64,000 nt of DNA from Fundicoccus sp052116145 (GCF_052116145.1 NZ_JBQKLQ010000001.1:434001-498000), one strand, 5' to 3'; positions 32,986 to 42,312 are shown, numbered from the stretch's first letter. Notes: a model not told the origin generated them from the sequence alone. Program-made: numbers and translations.

Positions 32986-33978
32986 TTGTTGAAAAAAATT
33001 ATGAACGATCCCACTCACATTGTTGATGAAATGTTGAAAGGAATGATTTTCTGTCATTCAGATTTAATTAAGCGTTTAGATGGGTTTGAAGTGATTCAAC
33101 GAACTGCAGAAAAGACTGGAAAAGTAGCGATTGTATCAGGCGGCGGAAGTGGTCATGAACCCTCTCATGCTGGATTTGTTGGTAAAGGTATGCTGTCTGC
33201 GGCTGTTTGTGGACCTGTTTTTACCTCACCAACACCAGATCAAATTCTAGAAGCGATTAAGGCGGCAGACGAAGGAGCGGGAGTGTTTCTTGTTGTCAAA
33301 AATTATTCCGGTGATGTAATGAACTTTGAGATGGCACAAGAAATGGCAGAAATGGAAGATATTAAAGTAGACCATGTAATCGTGGATGATGATATTGCAG
33401 TAGAAGATAGTCTGTATACTCAAGGAAAACGCGGAGTCGCTGGGACTGTGCTTGTTCATAAAGTATTAGGACATGCGGCTGAGAGTGGGAAGTCATTAGA
33501 AGAAATCAAAGAAATTGCAGATGCTTTTGTTCCGAATATCAAATCGATTGGTTTGGCTTTAACAGGAGCAACGACGCCCGAAGGAGGTCGACCAAGTTTT
33601 TCACTTGATGACGAACAAATCGAATATGGAGTAGGGATTCATGGAGAACCAGGTTATCGTACTGAAAAATTACAAGCCTCAAAAGATTTAGCCATTGAGT
33701 TAGGTGAAAAATTATTGAAAGAGTTTGATGCTAAAGCAGGTGAACAATATGCTTTACTAATTAATGGAATGGGTGGCACACCTTTAATGGAGCAATATGT
33801 CTTTGCTAACGATGTGGCGAACTATTTGGATGAACATGATTTGCTTGTTAAGTTTCATAAATTAGGTAACTATATGACTTCGATTGAGATGCAGGGCTTA
33901 TCCTTAACGTTAGTAAAACTAACAGATGCCGACTGGTTGGAAGCTCTGAATGCTCCAGTTGAGACAATTGCTTGGTAA
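32986..33978 (+). CDS. dhaK: dihydroxyacetone kinase subunit DhaK
   Basis: Substrate-binding subunit (330 aa) of the PTS-dependent dihydroxyacetone kinase. SGGGSGHEPSHAGFVG is the family signature. His219 in YGVGIHGEPGYR is the residue that binds dihydroxyacetone covalently in characterised enzymes. ADP is held by DhaL rather than ATP. The start is TTG 32986 or the adjacent TTG 32989, with AAGGAG upstream. It heads the cluster dhaK-dhaL-dhaM-glpF-glpK-glpO, behind a cre site. Confidence 0.95.
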   Translation: MLKKIMNDPTHIVDEMLKGMIFCHSDLIKRLDGFEVIQRTAEKTGKVAIVSGGGSGHEPSHAGFVGKGMLSAAVCGPVFTSPTPDQILEAIKAADEGAGVFLVVKNYSGDVMNFEMAQEMAEMEDIKVDHVIVDDDIAVEDSLYTQGKRGVAGTVLVHKVLGHAAESGKSLEEIKEIADAFVPNIKSIGLALTGATTPEGGRPSFSLDDEQIEYGVGIHGEPGYRTEKLQASKDLAIELGEKLLKEFDAKAGEQYALLINGMGGTPLMEQYVFANDVANYLDEHDLLVKFHKLGNYMTSIEMQGLSLTLVKLTDADWLEALNAPVETIAW

Positions 33979-33990
33979 GGAGCGAATAGA

Positions 33991-34569
33991 ATGGATGTAA
34001 AAACAGGTTTAAAATGGATGGAACTTTTCAATGAAAAAATTCAAGCCAATAAGGCATTATTGATTGAATTAGATACGCCAATTGGTGATAGCGATCACGG
34101 CAGTAATATGGCTCGTGGAATGCAACATGTGACGGAAGCCTTAGAAGCCAAGGAACCTGAAAGCGTCCCTGATTTATTCAAAACAGTTGCGATGCAATTA
34201 CTGAGTAAAGTAGGTGGTGCATCTGGTCCACTCTATGGTTCAGCATTTTTAGGATTATCTAAAGCTGCTCAACAAGACGCAAACATCGCTGATCAAGTGA
34301 AAGAAGGACTTGTCGGCATTCAAAAACGTGGAAAAGCAGCTGTTGGCGAGAAAACGATGGTGGATGTCTGGGCTGCTGTAGCAGATGCTTTAGCCGAACA
34401 TTCACTCACAAGCGAGAGTGTTAAAGAGTTTGTCGAAGCAAGTAAAGACATTAAAGCGACTAAAGGACGTGCTTCGTATGTAGGTGAACGTTCAATCGGA
34501 CATATTGACCCTGGCTCTTATTCATCCGGCTTACTCTTTGAAGCGATGCTAGAAGCAGGTGTGGAATAA
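33991..34569 (+). CDS. dhaL: dihydroxyacetone kinase subunit DhaL
   Basis: A 192-aa ADP-binding subunit that passes phosphate from DhaM to the dihydroxyacetone held on DhaK. The metal/nucleotide site PIGDSDHGSNMARGM (Asp cluster, about residues 30-44) and KVGGASGPLYGSAF are clear. GGAG lies 9 nt before ATG 33991. Its stop overlaps the dhaM start (TAATG at 34567-34571), so the two are translationally coupled. Confidence 0.95.
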   Translation: MDVKTGLKWMELFNEKIQANKALLIELDTPIGDSDHGSNMARGMQHVTEALEAKEPESVPDLFKTVAMQLLSKVGGASGPLYGSAFLGLSKAAQQDANIADQVKEGLVGIQKRGKAAVGEKTMVDVWAAVADALAEHSLTSESVKEFVEASKDIKATKGRASYVGERSIGHIDPGSYSSGLLFEAMLEAGVE

Positions 34570-34943
34570 TGAGTGAATATGGAATTGTCATTGTGTCTCA
34601 CTCGTCACAGATTGCCCAAGGCATTTATGACTTGATTCAAGAAGTTGCAAAAGATGTTTCGATTACTTATGTTGGTGGCGATGAGGAAGGAGGAATTGGA
34701 ACAAATTTTGAAAGCGCCTCCAAAACGATGAAAAGTAACACAGCAGATAAGCTATTAGCGTTCTATGATTTAGGCAGTGCAAAGATGAATTTAGAGGTCG
34801 CAAGCGAGCTATCGTCAAAGGAAATTGAGATTTATGATGTACCTGTCGTAGAAGGTTCTTATACTGCTGCCGCCCTGTTACAAGCTGGCGTAGATATAGA
34901 AGTAGTTAAGTCACAATTAGCCGAAATGAACCTTAATAAGTAA
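34569..34943 (+). CDS. dhaM: PTS-dependent DHA kinase phosphotransferase DhaM
   Basis: A 124-aa EIIA-mannose-like domain that accepts phosphate from HPr and rephosphorylates ADP on DhaL. His11 in VIVSHSSQIAQG is the expected phosphorylation site. It is a single-domain form, as usual in Firmicutes; proteobacterial versions carry extra HPr and EI domains. About 150 bp of leader separates it from glpF, where a second promoter may lie. Confidence 0.93.
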   Translation: MSEYGIVIVSHSSQIAQGIYDLIQEVAKDVSITYVGGDEEGGIGTNFESASKTMKSNTADKLLAFYDLGSAKMNLEVASELSSKEIEIYDVPVVEGSYTAAALLQAGVDIEVVKSQLAEMNLNK

Positions 34944-35094
34944 GTTTTAGTTGTATGAACAACGAGAGATAACAACTTCCTTAACGATAGACTGTTCGAT
35001 AGAAAAAGTTATTGTGTCAAAAGTAAGTTGTTTTTACCGAGTCCTACTATAGAATTTTTACCCATTAAAAAGAATGATTGAGGAGAGTGACAGA

Positions 35095-35808
35095 ATGGTT
35101 GAGTTGTTTGGTGAAGCGATCGGGACATTTATACTTGTATTGCTAGGTAACGGTGTTGTTGCGGGGAATATTTTAAATAAGACTAAAGGCGAGAACAGTG
35201 GCTGGTTGATGATTACTTTAGGTTGGGGCTTGGCTGTTACCATTGCGGTTTATACGTCAGGGATTATGGGGCCAGCTCATTTAAATCCGGCGGTGACTAT
35301 TGCAATGGCAGCACTTGGTCAATTAGCTTGGTCAAATGTCCCAGGCTATATTATTGCGCAAATGTTGGGTGCTATGGTAGCCTCAATTTTCGTTTGGGCG
35401 CATTACTATCCACATTGGGAAGCGACAGAGGATGCGGATACAATTTTAGCTACATTTGCTACTGGCCCAGCAATTAGACATACTCCTTCGAACGTTATTG
35501 GTGAAGTGATTGGTACTGCTGTTTTAATTATGGTTGTTATGGCATTAGGTCCAAACAACATGGCTTCTGGTTTTAATCCAATGGTCGTTGGTTTCGTCGT
35601 GACTTCAGTCGGTTTATCACTTGGCGGAACGACAGGTTATGCAATTAATCCTGCCAGAGACTTAGGACCACGTATTATGCATGCAATTTTACCGATTGCT
35701 AACAAAGGTGACTCTGACTGGAGTTACGCATGGATTCCGATTGTAGGACCTATTCTAGGTGCAGTGGTTGGAGCATTATTATACAACATGGCTTTAGCGT
35801 TAATTTAG
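35095..35808 (+). CDS. glpF: glycerol facilitator (aquaglyceroporin)
   Basis: A 237-aa six-helix MIP channel. The two pore loops are LNPAVT (about residues 64-69; the NPA box) and INPARDLGPR (about 185-194). The Asp after the second NPA box is diagnostic of glycerol-conducting GlpF rather than water-only channels. I start at ATG 35095 (MVELFGEAIGTF) with GAGGAGAG 8 nt upstream. It lies between dhaM and glpK and supplies both kinases with substrate. Confidence 0.93.
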   Translation: MVELFGEAIGTFILVLLGNGVVAGNILNKTKGENSGWLMITLGWGLAVTIAVYTSGIMGPAHLNPAVTIAMAALGQLAWSNVPGYIIAQMLGAMVASIFVWAHYYPHWEATEDADTILATFATGPAIRHTPSNVIGEVIGTAVLIMVVMALGPNNMASGFNPMVVGFVVTSVGLSLGGTTGYAINPARDLGPRIMHAILPIANKGDSDWSYAWIPIVGPILGAVVGALLYNMALALI

Positions 35809-35929
35809 TCTCGTTGTTTCAGTTGTTAGTTTGAGTGATGGAAATATTGTATCACTTAATGCCTGATGCTCAGTCATTTGAAGAAAATTAATTAGTCGAT
35901 TCATTATAAGTATGAGGAGGAATTTATTT

Positions 35930-37447
35930 ATGTCAGAAGAGAAATATATTATGTCAATAGACCAAGGAACAACGAGTTCCCGTGCCATTATCGTTAACCA
36001 TGATGGTGAAATTATTGCCAGTCACCAAGCGGAATTTCCACAGATTTATCCAAAAGCTGGTTGGGTGGAGCATGATGCGAATAAAATCTGGAATAATGTG
36101 CAATCTGTTATTGCGGGTGCCTTTATTGATGGCGGGTTGAAACCACACCAAATTTCAGCGATTGGGATTACGAACCAACGTGAAACGACAGTTATTTGGG
36201 ATAAAGAAACTGGCGTGCCGATTTATAATGCAATTGTTTGGCAATCGCGTCAAACAGCTGATATTGCGGACCAATTAAAAGAAAACGGCCATACTCAATT
36301 AATTAAAGATAAGACTGGTTTAGTGATTGATGCTTACTTCTCGGCAACTAAAGTTCGTTGGATTTTAGACCATGTGGATGGAGCGCAAGAACGAGCAGAA
36401 AAAGGCGAGCTATTATTCGGAACGATTGATTCTTGGTTAGTGTACAAATTAACTGGCGGAGATGAACACGTAACGGATTATACGAATGCTGCCAGAACAA
36501 TGCTATTTAACATTCATGATTTAAAATGGGATGAAGATATTCTATCAATCCTTAACATTCCCAAGGTTATGTTACCTGAAGTAAAATCAAACTCAGAAGA
36601 ATATGGTTATACGAAGAGCTATCACTTCTTCAATCAAGAAATTCCAATTACGGGTATGGCCGGTGACCAACAGGCTGCTTTATTCGGTCAATTAGCTTTT
36701 GAGCCTGGTATGGTTAAGAGTACTTATGGTACCGGTTCATTCATTATTATGAATACGGGTGAAGAAGCCCGAGTATCGGACAATAATTTGTTAACAACGA
36801 TTGGCTATTCGATTAATGGCAAAGTTTATTATGCATTGGAAGGTTCAATTTTCGTAGCAGGTAGTGCGGTTCAGTGGTTACGTGATGGCTTGGATATGTT
36901 TAATGACTCGGCTGAAACTGAGCAATTAGCCTATGAATCAACAAGTGAGGATGAAGTGTACATTGTTCCGGCCTTTACAGGTTTAGGGGCTCCTTATTGG
37001 AACTCAGCCGCACGTGGATCAGCATTTGGTATTACGCGTGGCACAACCAAAGCCGATTTCGTTAAAGCAACACTTCAATCAATTGCGTATCAAGTACGTG
37101 ATGTTGTTGATACAATGATGATTGACTCAGGCATTGATATTAAACTATTGAAGGCAGATGGCGGAGCTGCATTGAATAAATACTTAATGCAATTCCAGTC
37201 AGACATTACAGGAATCGATATCGCTAGAGCCAAAGACTTAGAAACAACAGCCTTAGGTGCAGCATATTTAGCTGGGTTAGCGGTTGGTTATTGGGAAGAC
37301 ATGGAAGAATTACAACGCTTAGTAGGTGTTGGTGAAACATTCAGCCCAAATATGGACGAAGAGAAGAAAGAACGTTTATATCGCAGTTGGAAACAAGCCG
37401 TTAAAGCGACTGAAGTGTTCGCGGAGTTAGCCAAAGAAGACAGATAG
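35930..37447 (+). CDS. glpK: glycerol kinase
   Basis: A 505-aa FGGY kinase: glycerol + ATP gives sn-glycerol-3-phosphate. The N-terminal phosphate loop is SIDQGTTSSRAI, and WQSRQTA and GMAGDQQAALFGQ are typical. His232 (TKSYHFFNQE) corresponds to the site that HPr phosphorylates in enterococcal GlpK, so activity is probably raised by PTS phosphorylation when sugars are scarce. ATG 35930 follows GAGGAGG at 8 nt. A terminator hairpin before glpO may lower glpO expression. Confidence 0.97.
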   Translation: MSEEKYIMSIDQGTTSSRAIIVNHDGEIIASHQAEFPQIYPKAGWVEHDANKIWNNVQSVIAGAFIDGGLKPHQISAIGITNQRETTVIWDKETGVPIYNAIVWQSRQTADIADQLKENGHTQLIKDKTGLVIDAYFSATKVRWILDHVDGAQERAEKGELLFGTIDSWLVYKLTGGDEHVTDYTNAARTMLFNIHDLKWDEDILSILNIPKVMLPEVKSNSEEYGYTKSYHFFNQEIPITGMAGDQQAALFGQLAFEPGMVKSTYGTGSFIIMNTGEEARVSDNNLLTTIGYSINGKVYYALEGSIFVAGSAVQWLRDGLDMFNDSAETEQLAYESTSEDEVYIVPAFTGLGAPYWNSAARGSAFGITRGTTKADFVKATLQSIAYQVRDVVDTMMIDSGIDIKLLKADGGAALNKYLMQFQSDITGIDIARAKDLETTALGAAYLAGLAVGYWEDMEELQRLVGVGETFSPNMDEEKKERLYRSWKQAVKATEVFAELAKEDR

Positions 37448-37465
37448 ATCAGACGTTGACTAGAG

Positions 37466-37497
37466 AAAAGCACTACTATAATGAAGTAGTGCTTTTT
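37466..37497 (+). terminator. intercistronic terminator between glpK and glpO
   Basis: AAAAGCACTACT (37466-37477) pairs with AGTAGTGCTTTT (37485-37496), followed by T. It lies inside the operon, 26 bp before glpO, so it likely attenuates read-through. Confidence 0.8.
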
Positions 37498-37522
37498 ATC
37501 TTATGAGATAGGAGGCGATAGA

Positions 37523-39355
37523 ATGGTTAAATTTTCTCATCAAGCCCGTCAAGTCTATATTCAACGCTTAAAAGAAGAAACTTTTGATGTCGTTATTATC
37601 GGTGGTGGTATTACAGGTGCAGGCATTGCGATGCAAGCAGCAGCAAGTGGAATGAAGGCAGCCTTAATCGAAATGCAAGATTTTGCTGAAGGAACGAGTA
37701 GTCGCTCGACTAAATTAGTCCATGGTGGGATTCGCTATTTGAAACAGTTTGATGTTGAAGTAGTTGCTGAAACGGTGTCGGAACGGGCTGTTGTTCAACA
37801 TATTGCACCGCATATTCCTAAACCTGATCCAATGTTGTTACCCCTGTATGATGAACCAGGAGCTTCTTATTCTATATTTGAATTAGAGGTGGCAATGGAT
37901 TTATATGATTCTTTAGCAAATATTACAGATGGGCCCTATGCTAACAAGATGTTAACAACCGAAGAAGTGCTCCAACGCCAACCGAATTTATTACAAGACA
38001 AGTTGATTGGTGGCGGTTCTTATCTAGATTTTAATAATAATGACTCGCGTTTGGTGATTGAGAATATTAAACAAGCCCAAACAGATGGTGCAGTGCCAGT
38101 CAACCGATTAAAAGCCATTGGCTTCACTTACAATGAAGATAAACAGCTTACTGGTGTAACCGTTGAAGATATGTTAGGTGATGAACAATTTTCAATCGAA
38201 ACAAAACTGATAGTCAATGCGACAGGCCCGTGGGTGGATACTGTGAGAGAACTGGATACTAAAGTAGAAGACGTGCCAATGATGCGTCCGACCAAAGGTG
38301 TTCATTTAGTCATTGATCGAGACAAGCTATCGGTGAGTCAACCTGTTTACTTTGACTCAGGAGATAATGATAAGCGGATGATTTTTGTCTTGCCACGTTT
38401 TGGAAAGACCTATTTTGGCACGACTGATACGGACTACGACGGAGAATTAGCGAAACCTAAAGTTGATCGAGCAGACGTAGACTATCTAATAAAAGCCGTT
38501 AATCATCGTTTTCCAGATGCAAATTTGACTTTAGCTGACATCGAAAGTAGTTGGGCTGGTTTACGCCCATTAATTTTAAGTCATGCAAGTTCGGATTATA
38601 ATGGAGGCAATAAACAAGGGCTTTCAGACGAAGTGTTTAAGCAACTAGTGACACTATTCGACGATTATCGTGACGATAAGGTTTCACGCTTGACAGTCGA
38701 AAAAGAGATGAAAGAACTGTTGGACTCAAGTTCTAATTCAGAAGCATCACCTTCCAGTGTCTCTAGAGGAAGCGAGTTACTGGTAGATGATTCAGGTTTA
38801 ATTACGATAGCTGGAGGGAAAATCACTGACTATCGTAAGATGGCAGAGGCCGTCATGCAAGAGGTTAACACGCAATTAAGTGATAGGGGAAAGATCTTTT
38901 CACTGGTAGATTCCGCTAACTATAAAATATCTGGCGGACAGTTTGCTGTTGAAGAATATGATCAAGTCATGTTGAGTTTAACTAAATTAGCTATGGATAA
39001 GGGGATAACAGAAGAAGCTAGTCATCAATTAGCGACACTTTATGGTACGAATTTACCTCAAGTGTTAGAAGGCTTCAGTTCAGCGGCTAGGTATGCTGAC
39101 AAGTATGAAGTACCAATGGAAGTTGCTGTGAGTTTAGTTTATGCTTTGGACTATGAAATGACTTATACTGCAATCGACTTTTTCTTAAGACGAACCAATT
39201 ATATGTTGTTTGATATTAAGGCTCTCGATCAATTAGTAGAACCAACTTTATTGATTATTAAAGAACATTTAGACTTGTCTGATGAAGAATATGAAACACA
39301 AGTTCAACTGCTCAAACAAGAAATTGATGAACACAGTCTTGCTTATTTAAAATAA
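37523..39355 (+). CDS. glpO: alpha-glycerophosphate oxidase
   Basis: A 610-aa FAD enzyme that oxidises glycerol-3-phosphate to DHAP with O2, releasing H2O2. The Rossmann motif is VVIIGGGITGAGIAMQAAAS (about 20-39), followed by EGTSSRSTKLVHGGIRYLKQ. It has the longer GlpO form, including an insert around 370-410 (LDSSSNSEASPSS), and the C-terminal helical domain. AGGAGG lies 7 nt before ATG. The DhaKLM and GlpFK context fits. GlpD-type dehydrogenase is the alternative, but length and order class favour the oxidase. Confidence 0.9.
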   Translation: MVKFSHQARQVYIQRLKEETFDVVIIGGGITGAGIAMQAAASGMKAALIEMQDFAEGTSSRSTKLVHGGIRYLKQFDVEVVAETVSERAVVQHIAPHIPKPDPMLLPLYDEPGASYSIFELEVAMDLYDSLANITDGPYANKMLTTEEVLQRQPNLLQDKLIGGGSYLDFNNNDSRLVIENIKQAQTDGAVPVNRLKAIGFTYNEDKQLTGVTVEDMLGDEQFSIETKLIVNATGPWVDTVRELDTKVEDVPMMRPTKGVHLVIDRDKLSVSQPVYFDSGDNDKRMIFVLPRFGKTYFGTTDTDYDGELAKPKVDRADVDYLIKAVNHRFPDANLTLADIESSWAGLRPLILSHASSDYNGGNKQGLSDEVFKQLVTLFDDYRDDKVSRLTVEKEMKELLDSSSNSEASPSSVSRGSELLVDDSGLITIAGGKITDYRKMAEAVMQEVNTQLSDRGKIFSLVDSANYKISGGQFAVEEYDQVMLSLTKLAMDKGITEEASHQLATLYGTNLPQVLEGFSSAARYADKYEVPMEVAVSLVYALDYEMTYTAIDFFLRRTNYMLFDIKALDQLVEPTLLIIKEHLDLSDEEYETQVQLLKQEIDEHSLAYLK

Positions 39356-39360
39356 TACTA

Positions 39361-39401
39361 AGCCGCTAGTGATAGGTAGAAACTAGTGGCTTTATGTTTT
39401 T
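39361..39401 (+). terminator. terminator of the dha-glp cluster
   Basis: AGCCGCTAGT (39361-39370) pairs with ACTAGTGGCT (39382-39391) with one G-T pair. An interrupted T-rich tail follows. Confidence 0.7.
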
Positions 39402-39455
39402 GTGGCTTGTTTCAAACGGAAAATTTCAAATCAGATAAAAAGATATCATTTATAG

Positions 39456-39484
39456 TTGCAATCTTAAGATTTATATCGTAGAAT
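39456..39484 (+). promoter_or_regulatory. rpsB promoter
   Basis: The -35 is TTGCAA (39456-39461), the spacer is 17 nt and the -10 is TAGAAT (39479-39484). Transcription would begin near 39491 and include a leader of about 115 nt. Confidence 0.7.
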
Positions 39485-39489
39485 AGATA

Positions 39490-39607
39490 ACGGTGTAAAA
39501 ACCGAATTCACACGAACGTTGATAACCCGGAGGGTGCTTTCTCACAGGAGTCTACGAGTTACAGGATGCGTTCGGAGGAAAAAAAAACCAAATGGAGGAA
39601 TTTTATT
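39490..39607 (+). ncRNA. structured rpsB leader, candidate S2 autoregulatory element
   Basis: The leader can form a hairpin CGGT/ACCG (39491-39504), then a long-range stem CGAACG (39513-39518) with CGTTCG (39569-39574) enclosing an ACCC/GGGT hairpin around 39525-39535 and a second arm. This looks like a multi-helix junction just ahead of the rpsB RBS, as expected of leaders bound by ribosomal protein S2. I cannot match it to a specific Rfam family from sequence alone. Confidence 0.5.
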
Positions 39608-40369
39608 ATGGCAGTAATTTCTATGAAACAATTATTAGAAGCTGGTGTACACTTTGGACACCAAACACGTCGTTGGAACCCAAAAATGAAACGTTATATC
39701 TTTACAGAGCGTAATGGTATCTACATCATTGACTTACAAAAAACAGTTAAGTTAATGGATGATGCATACAACTACATGCGTGATGTAACAGCAAATGGTG
39801 GCGTTGCATTATTCGTAGGTACGAAAAAACAAGCTCAACAATCAGTTGAAGAGCAAGCTAAACGTGCTGGTCAATATTTCATTAACCATCGTTGGTTAGG
39901 TGGATTATTAACTAACTGGGATACAATTCAAGGACGTATCAAACGCCTTAAAGAGATTGAAAAAATGGAAGCTGACGGAATCTTCGAATTGCTTCCTAAA
40001 AAAGAAGTTATCGAAATTCGTAAAGAGTGGGATCGTTTAGAAAAATTCTTAGGTGGTATTAAAGATATGCCAAGAATTCCAGACGTAATCTTCATCGTAG
40101 ACCCTCGTAAAGAGCGTATTGCGGTTCAAGAAGCTCACAAATTAAACATTCCAATCGTTGCTATGGTTGACACTAACTGTGATCCAGACGAAATTGACTA
40201 CGTAATTCCATCAAACGATGATGCAATTCGTGCAATTAAATTAATTACAACTGCTTTAGCAGATGCAATTATCGAAAGTAACCAAGGAAACATCGAAGAA
40301 GATGTTGAAGAAGTATCAGATAAAGATTTCTTTGACAACTTATTTGAAACTAACGAAGAAGCTAAATAA
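39608..40369 (+). CDS. rpsB: 30S ribosomal protein S2
   Basis: A 253-aa small-subunit protein. MAVISMKQLLEAGVHFGHQT is the universal S2 N-terminus, NHRWLGGLLTNWDTIQGRI a conserved centre, and PDVIFIVDPRKERIAVQEA the C-terminal half. I start at ATG 39608 with GGAGG 8 nt upstream; upstream in-frame codons fall in the structured leader. An acidic tail (EEDVEEVSDKDFF) ends the protein. tsf follows after an attenuator-like hairpin. Confidence 0.97.
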   Translation: MAVISMKQLLEAGVHFGHQTRRWNPKMKRYIFTERNGIYIIDLQKTVKLMDDAYNYMRDVTANGGVALFVGTKKQAQQSVEEQAKRAGQYFINHRWLGGLLTNWDTIQGRIKRLKEIEKMEADGIFELLPKKEVIEIRKEWDRLEKFLGGIKDMPRIPDVIFIVDPRKERIAVQEAHKLNIPIVAMVDTNCDPDEIDYVIPSNDDAIRAIKLITTALADAIIESNQGNIEEDVEEVSDKDFFDNLFETNEEAK

Positions 40370-40395
40370 TTTTTTTAATTAAGAGTTATTAAGAC

Positions 40396-40460
40396 AAGCT
40401 GTCTAAATCAGGAGTATCCCAACAGGCGCTGAGCTTTGGACCTGTTTAGACAGCTTTTTT
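40396..40460 (+). terminator. attenuator-like terminator between rpsB and tsf
   Basis: A 16-bp stem with one bulge: AAGCTGTCTAAATCAGG (40396-40412) with CCTGTTTAGACAGCTT (40441-40456), then six T. The unusually long loop may form alternative pairs. It probably sets the S2:EF-Ts ratio. Confidence 0.8.
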
Positions 40461-40592
40461 ATTAAGCAAAACTAATGGTCTGCAAATTTATAGAGAATTC
40501 CTTTTAGTTATGCAACATAGTTTGCTATACTGTTATAGGAAACATTTATTAATTTATTAGATTGAACTATTTTGAAGGAGGATTTTTAATAA

Positions 40593-41474
40593 ATGACTAA
40601 GATTACAGCTAAACAAGTTAAAGAACTACGCGACATGACAGGTGTAGGTATGATGGATGCTAAGAAAGCATTAGTTGAAGTTGAAGGAGATATGGACAAA
40701 GCGGTAGACTTTTTACGTGAAAAAGGTTTATCATCTGCAGCTAAAAAAGCTGACCGTATTGCTGCTGAAGGTATGACAGCAACTTACGTTGATGGCAATA
40801 CTGCAGCAATTATTGAAATCAACGCTGAAACTGACTTCGTTGCTAAAAACGAAAAATTCCAAGTTTTAGTTGATACTGTAGCTAAAGCTGTTGTAGCTGG
40901 TAAACCAACTAATATGGAAGAAGCTAACGCAATTGAAGTAGATGGTAAAACAATTGCTGATTTAATTGTTGATGCTACAAATGTTATCGGTGAGAAAATT
41001 TCTTTCCGTCGTTTCGAATTATTAACTAAAACAGATGCAGATGCATTTGGTGGCTACGTACATGCTGGCGGACGTATCTCAGTGCTTACTCTAGTTGAAG
41101 GATCAACGGACGAAGAAGTAGCTAAAGACGTTTCAATGCACGTTGCAGCAATTAACCCTAAATATATTTCTCGTGAAGATGTATCTGAAGAAGAATACAA
41201 ACACGAAGAAAAAATCCAAACTGAAATTGCCTTAAATGAAGGTAAGCCAGCTAACATCGTTGAGAAAATGATTGCTGGACGCATGAACAAATACTTAGCT
41301 GAAATCAGCTTGAACGACCAACCATTTGTTAAAGATGGCGACCAAAAAGTATCTGATTATGTTGCTTCTAAAGGTGGAAAAGTTGCTAATTTTGTACGCT
41401 TCGAAGTTGGTGAAGGTCTTGAAAAACGTCAAGAAAACTTCGCTGATGAAGTAGCAGCACAAATGGGTAACTAA
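40593..41474 (+). CDS. tsf: elongation factor Ts
   Basis: A 293-aa guanine nucleotide exchange factor for EF-Tu. The UBA-like N-terminus (ITAKQVKELRDMTGVGMMDA), TDFVAKNEKF (about 81-90) and HVAAINPKYISRE are diagnostic. AAGGAGG lies upstream of ATG. TTTAGT and TATACT 17 nt apart (about 40503-40531) could form a separate promoter after the rpsB terminator. A strong terminator follows. Confidence 0.97.
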   Translation: MTKITAKQVKELRDMTGVGMMDAKKALVEVEGDMDKAVDFLREKGLSSAAKKADRIAAEGMTATYVDGNTAAIIEINAETDFVAKNEKFQVLVDTVAKAVVAGKPTNMEEANAIEVDGKTIADLIVDATNVIGEKISFRRFELLTKTDADAFGGYVHAGGRISVLTLVEGSTDEEVAKDVSMHVAAINPKYISREDVSEEEYKHEEKIQTEIALNEGKPANIVEKMIAGRMNKYLAEISLNDQPFVKDGDQKVSDYVASKGGKVANFVRFEVGEGLEKRQENFADEVAAQMGN

Positions 41475-41491
41475 TTTTAGATTGACGCATT

Positions 41492-41516
41492 AGCCCCAGT
41501 CCGCTGGGGCTTTTTT
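41492..41516 (+). terminator. intrinsic terminator of tsf
   Basis: AGCCCCAG (41492-41499) pairs with CTGGGGCT (41504-41511), with a 4-nt loop and six T. Confidence 0.9.
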
Positions 41517-41564
41517 AAAGGAATAGATTATAAGATATTTTCGAAAGTGAGAGGTGGAACAACT

Positions 41565-42290
41565 ATGAAAGAACCTAAATATAAACGTATTGTCCTAAAA
41601 CTTAGCGGGGAAGCAATCGCTGGATCAGCTGGATTTGGAATTGACCCTTCAACGATTAATGACATGGTTTCTGAAATTAAAGAAGTACACGATTTAGGTA
41701 TTGAAATAGCAATTGTTGTTGGTGGCGGTAATATTTGGCGTGGAAACATCGGTGCTGAAATGGGGATGGAACGCGCACAAGCTGACTACATGGGCATGCT
41801 TGCAACTGTCATGAATGCTCTGGCCTTACAAGACGTGCTAGAAAATAATGGTGTTCCGACTCGTGTTCAAACATCTATTGACATGCGTCAAATCGCGGAA
41901 CCATATATTCGTCGTCGCGCTGAAAGACATTTAGAAAAAGGTCGCGTTGTAATTTTTGCAGGTGGTACAGGTAACCCTTACTTCACTACAGATACAACAG
42001 CTGCTTTACGAGCTGCTGAAATTAGTGCAGATGTTATCTTGATGGCTAAAAACAACGTTGATGGTGTTTATAATGCAGATCCAAAATTGGATGCATCAGC
42101 TACTAAGTTTGAAAACTTGACTCACTTAGAGATTATTTCTAAGGGCTTAAAAGTAATGGATTCAACAGCAAGTTCATTGAGTATGGATAATAACATTCCG
42201 TTAGTCGTTTTCAATTTAAACCAACCTGGTAATATCCGTCGTGTTGTAATGGGTGAAAACATCGGAACAACTGTACAAGTTGACAACTAG
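41565..42290 (+). CDS. pyrH: UMP kinase
   Basis: A 241-aa hexameric amino-acid-kinase-fold enzyme: UMP + ATP gives UDP. KRIVLKLSGEAIAG (about 7-20) is the ATP/phosphate loop, VVGGGNIWRG the UMP site, and FAGGTGNPYFTTDTTAALRA the C-terminal signature. I use ATG 41565 with GAGGTGG 7 nt upstream, not the upstream in-frame ATG 41547. The order pyrH-frr is conserved, but here the two are separated by a pseudogene. Confidence 0.96.
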   Translation: MKEPKYKRIVLKLSGEAIAGSAGFGIDPSTINDMVSEIKEVHDLGIEIAIVVGGGNIWRGNIGAEMGMERAQADYMGMLATVMNALALQDVLENNGVPTRVQTSIDMRQIAEPYIRRRAERHLEKGRVVIFAGGTGNPYFTTDTTAALRAAEISADVILMAKNNVDGVYNADPKLDASATKFENLTHLEIISKGLKVMDSTASSLSMDNNIPLVVFNLNQPGNIRRVVMGENIGTTVQVDN

Positions 42291-42312
42291 GACTTAACAT
42301 ATTAATTTTTTT

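Noticed and set aside
34944..35073. Separate terminator or antiterminator between dhaM and glpF (AACAACTT ... AAGTTGTT).
   Set aside because: The arms are about 45 nt apart with no stable inner helix and no convincing T run or promoter.
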